Of a DNA stretch of 64,000 nt, positions 55,822-64,000 are shown piece by piece (the first letter of the stretch is position 1; each line of letters starts with the position of its first letter). The notes under the pieces were generated by a model. It had not been told where the DNA came from and searched no databases. It saw only the letters and a list, made by a program, of their open reading frames with translations. The position numbers were made by a program, and so were the translations under genes. The DNA comes from Turritopsis dohrnii. Its lineage: Eukaryota > Cnidaria > Hydrozoa > Anthoathecata > Oceaniidae. The stretch spans positions 1,178,001 to 1,242,000 of the forward strand of contig BQMF02000017.1 of assembly GCA_027922465.2 (NCBI GenBank), in the 5' to 3' direction.

Positions 55822-57991
55822 GTGAGTCTAATACATGTGAATCTGATACCGACAATGTCTGTGTTTGTTTGCATACATAATTGTTGTTGTAAAATCATTT
55901 GTTTAAAAACACTACACACGTAAAATTGTGTAGCTTTTTTAAGGAAATATTGTGTGCCATTAAATCTACAGTGGGATCAAACTAACCAGACATTGAACAA
56001 CTGCTTTGAAAAGACACGCAAAATATCCAATGATATTGGATGATCGCTTAAAATGTATAATTAAAAGTTAGTAATAATGAGTAAAAACTTTGTTCCCTGT
56101 GATGAAACAAACTGACATCATGTCAGTTGTATCCATACTTGTAGTGAAAAAATGCTTTTGTTTTTTACGTGGAACTAAGAGAGACTTAATTAAAGAAAAC
56201 TAAATTAAAGAAAACTACAACAATTTCCGCTTCAGCCCTAGAAGAAATTGCTCCATGCTAATTTTCAATATCTGAATGACTTTATCCATTTCATTGGTCA
56301 GCACAATATAGCAGTTGATCTTTCATCACCAGTTTGTTCCTCTGTAAATCCACAAATTTTTGTCACCTGGTTGTAGGCTGATACCACTAAAAATACAAGC
56401 CTTAGTTTTAAGGTTGGAATAGGGGCTATTTGTTGATTGTGGCTTAATTCCGAATTCTTTATTCAGTTTCCGCGCTTTAAAGCGTAGGAAATTGTTTGGT
56501 TTACACAGTTTCCTTAACTTACTTATTACTTTTACAACATTGGTTATTTTGCATGACCTTGATCAGAGTAGTTTAAAGGATTAGAATCAGTTTATGTGAA
56601 AAAAAGGAACAGTGCTTATATTATACTGAAAATTAAAGTACAGAAACAAGGCTGTTTACGTGATGAAACCTTTGGGTGAGTACATTATTATATCAGCATT
56701 CCACCCGATTCCACCTAAATTTATCATATCTATCCAGGAAAAAACTGCAAAATTTCAACCTTCAAAGCTTCAGTAGATGACATACATACATTTGTACCTT
56801 TAGTTGAAGAACGAAGAGGAAAGGCATTCTTTGGAGGGCGTTTAAAAAAGGACAAAAATGTTACAATTTATAGTATTCATAGTTTATTTGCAACTCATGT
56901 GAATCTTTTGAATGTAAGAGGTCTTTTTTTCACAATTAAAACATTATTGCCACACCCAAAATTGGCTTGTATGTTTTCCCATATTGGTGAATTTAGGGAA
57001 CACAAGCAAAAGTTTTCACTATTCCTTATTTATTATCATGTGCACCTTTATGCGAGTTGCTTTCCAAGATTGGAACGTGCAATTTAATGTCTTTGCACAT
57101 AATGGCCAACCAAGGCTTGACATTTAATTCTTCTGCTTTTATTTGTGATCAATTTTTTGAGCGGAGGTGAAAAAAGGGAACAATCACAAAAACGGCAAAG
57201 TTTCGTTCCTTAAGAAACAAAGGATTGGTGGAACGGATAATGCCACTTTCTTCCCCAGGTAAAGTTCATGATGAAATATGAATGCTAAATTTACACTGAA
57301 CCGGGTTCTATTTTTATGCGGAAGTTATAATAACCAGCTTACTAAATACAGTCCATTCCGCTTAGTGTATTCCCCTTAGTCAACAGTTCTTCATGTACTC
57401 TTTTTTGTCACACTTCTTCAATTCTTCAGACTTTGTTATCAAATGAGAAAGAGCTACAAATTCACAAGTATGGCTTGAAGTATAGAGAATAGAAAAAGTA
57501 AAAGACATTTTAAGAACAAAATACTTTTCTTATGTTCGCTTGCTTGTTACAAGAATAATCTTTACAAGTATATTATAATTTTCCTTTTCTAAACATTTTT
57601 CATTCTGTTCTTATTTTCGCTACTAATCTATGGACGCTAAACTTAACAAGTTTTTTGAGTTGATCTTCCTTCGTTAGAACCTTTTCCAAAGTGACTCTAA
57701 ATGATTGATTTATCGTTTTCAGAAACTTTTACGCGATCTTTTCGCATACAACTGGTCGTAGAAAACGTTGTGGATGAAGTATCATCAGTAGTAATGTCAT
57801 TAAGTTCGCTGATATCTCCGTCAGATTGGACATCTAAAATTAAGTATAATGCTTATTATTTCACCTCTTCCCTAAATTTTCTATTAGCATTTCTTTCACA
57901 TTGAGTAGTCATGGATTTTTTCAGCTATTATTGAGAACTCAGAATTTACCTCCTTCTGCGTTTTCGTTAACCTCATGACCATCCTGCTTCA
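55822..57991 (+). other. No supported gene; one coding-like stretch
   Basis: AT-rich. Within it 56737-56930 reads GKNCKISTFKASVDDIHTFV, ERRGKAFFGGRLKKDKNVTI and SIHSLFATHVNLLNVRG in one frame after an AG acceptor-like site. It looks like decayed protein code of unknown origin. Confidence 0.3.
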
Positions 57992-58921
57992 TCAGGTAAC
58001 ACAGCCTGTCCCTTGTCTTTTGGTCGTCATACGTAGACAAAACGGGTAGATGTTTTTCTTGGCTCTTATATCTGTTAATGTCACCTTTCCTCGAGTCAAT
58101 TCTTCTTTAAAGATTTCTCGAAGAAACGTTTCTTGTTCTTCATTAAGGTTTTCTTGATTGGGCATGTGTCTCAACACTGATCTAAGAAGGCTGCTTGTCT
58201 CAGCTGCCTTCTTTGATTTATCACTTAGGTAGTAAATCTTCTTTGCAGTCTCCTTCGAGTGACTCATAAGATTAGCCAAGTCGTCTTCTTTTCCAGGGCA
58301 ACTATCACGGGTTCTGGAAATACATGATTTACGTATTAACATGGCGTTCATTCTCATTCTGTACGGTGTTTTGCCGACAGCTTTATTCCAAAACGAATTC
58401 AGTTGGCCAGTGACCATAGAGGACCAAAGTTTATTTCCAGCCCAACTTACGAACACGGTCGACTCCGGGATCGAACCAATTCCATCCAGCCTGTTTCTAA
58501 AGTTACCAATGTAGGTTCTGCACGCCTGATATAATTCCAGTGAAAAGCATAGATTTGCAGGGCCAGCTGTCGCAATGGTCTTATGTTGAAATACGCTGAC
58601 CATGAAAGTTTGTCCATGGCACTTTCCAAGGTTAAACTCCTTGAGAGTCATGTTGGCTATTGCACCAGTTCGTGAGCCGTTTTCCAAGCAAAGATAAGTG
58701 ATAATGTAATCACGAACGAGAGTGAAAAGTTTCAACGTAGCACTTTCATTCGCTGGGTGCAAGAGAATACTTTTACATTCAGTTACGATTGCTGATGTAT
58801 CCAATCGTTTAACTTCATCGGCAGTTATGAGCTGCGATAAAGATGCCGTTTGTTTTTCCCATTTTCGCATATTCGTTTTTTTCTGGTATACAGGTAACCA
58901 ATTGTTCATGATTGTTATCAT
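57992..58921 (-). CDS. Tyrosine recombinase-like catalytic region (open part)
   Basis: 309 codons from ATG 58921. Tyrosine recombinases cut and rejoin DNA through a Tyr-phosphate intermediate, using R...(H/K)xxR...(H/W)...Y residues. Here R lies in GSRTGAI, a RKS..SR block replaces the usual HxxR, H lies in MSHS and Y in KIYYL. The C-terminal tail is basic (TTKRQG). The N-terminal domain lies upstream in other frames, so the open part is a fragment. Confidence 0.55.
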   Translation of the reverse strand: MITIMNNWLPVYQKKTNMRKWEKQTASLSQLITADEVKRLDTSAIVTECKSILLHPANESATLKLFTLVRDYIITYLCLENGSRTGAIANMTLKEFNLGKCHGQTFMVSVFQHKTIATAGPANLCFSLELYQACRTYIGNFRNRLDGIGSIPESTVFVSWAGNKLWSSMVTGQLNSFWNKAVGKTPYRMRMNAMLIRKSCISRTRDSCPGKEDDLANLMSHSKETAKKIYYLSDKSKKAAETSSLLRSVLRHMPNQENLNEEQETFLREIFKEELTRGKVTLTDIRAKKNIYPFCLRMTTKRQGTGCVT

Positions 58922-59528
58922 AACATCACATTCATACGCAAATGTTCTGGTATCTCTTGAGGTGATTCACATTGTATGAACTTGTAAAAGAATCTCAACG
59001 ATGAAAGATAACTCTTTATCGTCCCCACACTTCTTATGCGTTCAAAAGATGTTAGCATTTGTCTCTTATGACTTTCCTTTGAAATAATGCCACGAAATCG
59101 TTGTCTCCAATACTATTCAAAATACATGCGACTTCAGCTGCATGTTGTTTCGCTGAGCGGAGCGGTTTCGCTTTCCCATCAACAGTACAGAGCCATTTCG
59201 TAAAATCTATCATTATATTTGTTCAGGTTAAACTTTCATCGATAAATTCACTACATCATCTTCATTTTCATCGGAAGAATTGACATCTACTTCAAATACT
59301 GGGGAGTGTTGCTCAGCATCAAATTCTAAGATTTGCAACAGTTATATTAATTATCGAAAAACCCCACAGAAAATTATTTACCAAAACTCCTATGTACCTA
59401 AGTCATTTTTTTCAGTTTCAGTATAGTTTTCTTGAACTGCTTCGTCATCAGCTTCGACTTCTTTGCCCTCCTGTTGAATTAAGGAGGAATTATCTAATTA
59501 AAGACAAAAATCAAAGAGAACCATATAT

Positions 59529-60908
59529 GTGACGTTCCAGGGGAATTTGATAACAAACGATATTAACGATAATTATTAACGATAATATCGTTAATAAAAC
59601 AATAGAATTAGCGATATTATCGCTAATAATTATCGTTGCGTTATTATAGTTAATAGCGCTATTATCGTTAATATCGTTATTATCGTTATTATCGCTATTA
59701 TCGTTATATATATTATATATACTATAATTACGAAATTATAGTAAGAAAATAACTATATTTTTGATATCAACGATAATAACATTAATATTAAACATGTGAT
59801 CATTTTATTTGTGACAAGGAAACCATTTCGTGTATATTAATCTTTCTTTCGCTTGATTACGGCGTAAGAAATTCAATTTTAGAATTACCCTCAAGTAAAG
59901 TTTTAGAGCCCTGTGTAAACACAACTTTCAGACAACCTTTCACATAAACTTCATAACAAACTGAAGGAAACAGGTAATGTTATTTTTAAACGAAGGTGAG
60001 TATTTCAAAAGAGAACTTTTGCAACTCGTCAAGCCGACGTTAAAATGTTTTCATTCGTCCCTTCCTACATTCGTCCTTCATCCCAATGTTGAACCTGAAA
60101 ACATTATTGACGAAATGACAAAAATCAATAATGATCACTGAAAACGTTGCGATCAATTTAATTAAGGGTACATCTTCACCCAGTGCAAGTGAAATGTCTT
60201 TCGAAAGAATAATAATAAAAGTTTTGCTATCGAAAAAAACTTTAATGTAACGTGTCTTTAATAATGTAAAGTTTTTTTCCCAAGAGCTTATAGAATGGCA
60301 ACCCGTCGAACAATTCAGAAAAAAGAATTATAGCAGACGGTTTCTACTCGTGCCTGCTTTCGAACTTACTTCTGTATCTTTAATCTCCAAATGAATATAA
60401 GAACCAGCTAATTAAGTTCAATTTAATACACAAACGCGTGCTACCTGCAAATGTACATTTCAAAATAATACATTACCAAATCGAATGACACGGTATTTTA
60501 AAGTGGCTTTTCAAATTTGTGCTGAAGGTACAGGAATAACAAATGAAAAAAAAGTGCTTCGTTATTTCTAGAAAAATATATGTCCGCGTGTCATAATTGA
60601 ATGAATCAGAGTTTATCATGTCATGAACAAGCGAGTTTGTTTTGAATTGATTGCCATTTGGCGAAATAATAATTAAATCACGGTTATTTTAGAACTTCAT
60701 AAAACGACACACGTATGTGAAATGTATAAACAAATGTCTTGAACAAAACTTTTTGACGATAGTAACGGTAATCTGTGTTCTTACCATATTAACGATATTA
60801 ACGATAATAACGTTACTCTGTAGCTCCATTAACGATATTAACGATAATAACGATATTAACGATATTAACGTTAATATCGTTTGTTATCAAAATCCCCTGG
60901 AACGTCAC
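59529..60908. mobile_element. GTGAC-family element, ATTAACGATA subfamily, copy B
   Basis: 1380 bp, flanked by ATAT (59525-59528, 60909-60912). Both ends intact (GTGACGTTCCAGGGGAATTT). AACAAT at 59598-59603, 69 bp in. Differs from 39173-40543 by a few substitutions and changes in motif-array copy number. Confidence 0.9.
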
Positions 60909-61238
60909 ATATAAAACAAAACAAAAGTCATATTATGCTAAAGGTTTACCCGAACGACCTTCAGCTATGGGAATTCTTTTACGACTTTCTTTTTCTTCGG
61001 CAAAATCTGACATAGTTTCTCTTAACCAGTCATCATCAGAGGACTCACTGATTGGATCATCTCCAATGGACTTGATATGAGGGCAAATTCTTTTAGGATG
61101 CACCCGACACTTTGTTTTCCTCAACCAATCAGGCAGCTGTTCTTTTTTTTTACGAATTTCTAACTGACTTTGAATACACCGAGCGTTACACCGAGTGAGA
61201 TAGTGAAAGCTTTCTATAACATAAAGTCTCTGATGCAA

Positions 61239-61780
61239 TCTCCACTACTACATCCATTAGCATTACCGCCAGGACTCGGGGATTATTTACGAAAGATCCA
61301 GAGGATTTTCATTAACACAATTTTTTAGTGAATCCAACATAGTATAAAATACACATTGTAACATGATGATCCAAATTATCAAACTTCTCGTCTGTCTGTG
61401 GACCTCTTTATGATTCCTGCCACTTTACACCATCATGAAAAGTGCTTTATAGTTTGTGTCAACAACACACAAAATATGATAAATTAGCCAAACATTGAAT
61501 ATTTCGGGGACATTGTTCCCGATTTTCATCTTCTTAATGAATTTCGGGAACATTGTTCCCGATTTTCATCTTCTTAAAATTTGAGTTAGGGAACAAAAGT
61601 TGATAATCGGGAACAAATATTGAAAATAGGGAACAATCTATCTATCTGTGTAACAGTTTTTTGTCGTTTTCGGAAAGTCCGTTCGGATTTCTGATTGTTT
61701 GTCTATCCAAAATAAATTGACTGACCTAAAAGGACTTATACAAACGGACTTTAGGACATCTGTCGTGGAGTTTTAGTCAA
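61239..61780. other. No gene; short direct repeats
   Basis: GGGAACATTGTTCCCGATTT occurs twice (61506, 61546). It includes the 12-bp palindrome GGGAACATTGTTCCC-like centre. Otherwise AT-rich. Confidence 0.5.
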
Positions 61781-62250
61781 ACCTGTCAATTATGTCAATT
61801 ATGTACAAAGCACAGATGGAAGACGTGGATTTTGAATTTGACAGTCATTTTGTCAGACTTGACTAAAATTGGACAATTTGGGCCAAATTCGGACCAAATT
61901 TCGGAAGTTCTTCAAATTTCACTAAAGTTTGCATGGAATACATTTGAAAGGTGCTGATTTCAAATCTGGTAGTCATTTTGTCAGATTTGACTAAAATTGG
62001 ACAATTTGGGCCAAATTTGTACCAAATTTCAAAAGTTCTTCAAATTTCACAAAATTTTGCATGGATTACATTTGAAAGGTGCTGATTTCTAATTTGACAG
62101 TCATTTTGTCAGATTTGACTAAAATTGGACAATTTGGGCCAAAATTGTACCAAATTTGGAAAAATCTTCAATTTTCAAGAAAGTTTGCAGAAAGCACAGA
62201 TGGAAGACGTGGATTTTTAATTTGGTAGTCATTTTGTTAGATTTGACTAT
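61780..62250. repeat. 128-bp satellite, about 3.6 copies
   Basis: GGTGCTGATTTC or its variant recurs every 128 bp (near 61824, 61953, 62081, 62209), with TTTGTCAGATTTGACTAAAA and GACAATTTGGGCCAAA in each unit. Same family as 36240-36620. Confidence 0.9.
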
Positions 62251-62303
62251 AATTTACGTAAAAAGTAAAGAAATGAAATTGTGATAAAGCACCAATTATA
62301 TAC

Positions 62304-63652
62304 CAGGGTTCGAATTAGAAACAAAAAGTCGATTCGCAAAAAAGTTTGAACAGTGACTTGCCTAAAAACCCTGTTGCCCAACATGGTTGGGGGACAAAGA
62401 AAATTTTGAACTTTAGACCCTCTAAAACAGCATCTACAGCCTCTCTTCACTATATTTTTGTTCAGTTATTTTGTAGGAAACAACGTTGAGCATTGAAATT
62501 TCAGGCTTCCAGCATGGAAATTTGTTGCGCCATGAGAAACGAATTATCGTTAACAGAACCTAAAATCGTTTCAGCAGATTTACATTTTTGGCAACGAAGC
62601 GGTAACGACGCTAACATTAACGAAGTAAAACAAGATTGTAAAGGGAGCTGGAAACTAAGATGCTTTTTAATTTCATTGAATAACACGAAAACAAGTCCTG
62701 CTGGTACCACTTATGTTTTCATGTTCTTTCGTTAGGTGAAAAAATGAATTCATATAACAAAGGAAATTTCAAAATAACATTAGCAACGGTGGTCGTTCTC
62801 CCTAGCAACAGCAAATTGGTGAATAATCACCTAATATACCTAAAACTAATAATAATAAGTTGAGCATGTTTTTGAAGAGTATGTACGTGCGTGATCAAAA
62901 GCGCATCTTAACTAGGATCTAAGAGCGTTGTGTAGCGAGCGCTAGCGCGGTCGCGTTCCTCATAATGGGAAGACTTGAGTTATGGCTAAATCACAAATAT
63001 TTTGAGAGCTAAACATTGAAAAACACAAAATTTGTGATTATCTGAGGAAAAAGGAAATATGATTATGGGATCGTTACCGACATGTGAATATTGCGTAAAC
63101 GACACGATAACGATCGTGTCCGCCAAATTTCCGTTCCTGGGCTTCAATTGTGACAATTCAACTTTCTGCCGCTATCGATCGTGACTGTTTGTTTGTGGTT
63201 TGAGACAATAATTCAAAATTTCATTGAGTTTTCATCTTTTCCAGTTAAATATTTACGTCGAAAAAGAAGCACTGGAAATGAATTTGACTTTTTGAAAAAT
63301 CGATCATTGAAGAGCGAAACTAAATGAACTGTTAACTGTTTATTCCAAGGCCCTCTTTCGCTTTCGCTTTTGATAAAATAAAAGGGTTTTCCCCTGTGAG
63401 GATCGTCGCGCCAAATTATTTTTGTAAACAAAAGTGTGTAAAATGTTCGCACCTGTTTTTAAACATGTGGAAATTTTCTTTTCCAAGACACTGTTTATTA
63501 TGGAAATCTTTAAACATATTTAAAGGATAAATTTATTTATACTAAAGTTAAATACAGATTCGCAATTTTACTCCATTTGCCAGTCATTTGATTTGCTAAA
63601 ATTTCAAATGGACTCGCAAATTGCGAATTGCCATGTGCTAATTTGAACCCTG
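62304..63652. mobile_element. hAT-like element with 5-bp duplication
   Basis: 1349 bp with ends CAGGGTTCGAATTAG and CTAATTTGAACCCTG, flanked by TATAC (62299-62303, 63653-63657). It is the only complete copy of a repeat also found truncated at 25367-25730, 52500-52740 and inverted at 14478-14620. No transposase ORF. Confidence 0.8.
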
Positions 63653-63699
63653 TATACTTCCCTTGTTAGTGAATTGACCCATCTGTCTACACACTGATA

Positions 63700-63835
63700 C
63701 AAACCGAAACCGTTTTCTGCCTCCGAAACATCATATTGAATTGCAATGTGGTCAAGATTGAGTTAAATAAATTAAAGAAGGGAGTAATTTGATGAATTCC
63801 AGACTGTATCAAATTATTAGTCAGTGTACAAGTCA
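63700..63835. repeat. Dispersed repeat shared with 8890-9030
   Basis: AAACCGTTTTCTGCCTCCGA through TATCAAATTATTAGTCAGTG matches 8894-9020 in order. The remaining 165 bp to the window end shows nothing recognisable. Confidence 0.55.
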
Positions 63836-64000
63836 TTCAGATATCTTGAAAATTAGGGTAAAGGAATTTCCTCTAGGCCTGATGCCGAAATTGTTCAAGA
63901 CATGAGGCTTCTAGCAGTTAATTGTTAATTGCAACTGTCTTATCAGGATGAGTGCGACCTCCATAAGATTAAACATGAATTTACCCATAAAGGAGTTCGT

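Larger units (their letters stand above)
57992..61210 (-). pseudogene. Crypton-like tyrosine recombinase gene, frameshifted, with element in an intron
   Basis: Minus strand. An upstream exon (about 61210-60950) carries a Cys/His-rich and acidic segment (KTKCRVHPKRICPHIKSIGD). An exon at 59493-59398 and an exon from 59325 follow in matching phase, the last running to 57992. The last exon contains an N-terminal core-binding region (FTKWLCTVDGKAKPLRSAKQ; GTIKSYLSSLRFFYKFI). A catalytic-like domain follows: Arg box ENGSRTGAIANMTL, RKSCISRTR and MSHSKETAKKIYYL with candidate Tyr nucleophile. An in-frame TGA and frameshifts near 59260, 59070 and 58930 break it, although 58921-57992 remains open (309 codons). 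The intron 59494-60949 contains element 59529-60908; without it the intron would be about 74 bp, like its 72-bp neighbour (59326-59397). Crypton or a related recombinase is inferred. Confidence 0.6.

Noticed and set aside
1696..60908. CRISPR-like interpretation of short iterated motifs
   Set aside because: Repeats are 8-12 bp, not separated by unique spacers, mirrored at transposon ends, and the DNA is eukaryotic.
40352..60914. Matching small ORFs at 40352-40549 and 60717-60914 as a conserved gene
   Set aside because: They translate the ATTAACGATA arrays of two near-identical elements ([15 protein letters not shown]); similarity is due to recent copying.

Overview
This window looks like nuclear DNA of an AT-rich invertebrate animal. 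Three things point that way: canonical GT-AG introns splitting a conserved metazoan metal-transporter gene, very low gene density, and a dense, nested load of non-autonomous DNA transposons. The element mix (a single-ORF R2-like retrotransposon, TTAA-flanked elements, hAT-like elements, a Crypton-like tyrosine recombinase and a P2X7-type cysteine domain) fits a cnidarian, perhaps a hydrozoan. That placement is inference, not proof. I see no prokaryotic genes, rRNA or CRISPR array.

Layout. 1-1.7 kb: nothing recognisable. 1.7-16.5 kb: nested elements, a few exon-like fragments (6105-6335, 7628-7812, 14332-14430) and dispersed repeats. 16.5-20.3 kb: a minus-strand gene fragment with a psq-like helix-turn-helix, split by an intact full-length non-LTR retrotransposon (16876-20212, ORF of 1024 aa, poly(A) tail, 13-bp target duplication). 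20.75-24.07 kb: a P2X7-type cysteine-domain gene fragment (+ strand), broken by two elements of the family described below. 27-34 kb: truncated elements, a 3.6-kb TA-flanked element and a decayed composite.

34.1-55.8 kb: eight exons of an SLC11 (NRAMP) divalent-metal/proton symporter on the + strand. They are joined by introns of up to 11.3 kb that consist largely of transposons. The 5' and 3' ends of this gene are not found. 57.99-61.2 kb: a decayed tyrosine-recombinase gene (- strand), with an element inserted in one of its small introns. 61.8-64 kb: a 128-bp satellite and a hAT-like element.

The most notable pattern is one element superfamily, called here the GTGAC family. It has at least eight complete copies plus several broken ones. 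All share terminal repeats starting GTGAC, and nearly all have 4-bp target duplications of the form AWWT. The stretch just inside the terminal repeat is built from short iterated motifs that differ completely between subfamilies (ATTAACGATA, AACGTTTAAACG, ATAGATTATAG, AGCGATAA). Despite this, an AACAAT motif sits about 60-72 bp (usually 69) from one end in every copy checked. An internal module of about 120 bp recurs in these and other elements. I could not assign this superfamily from sequence alone.
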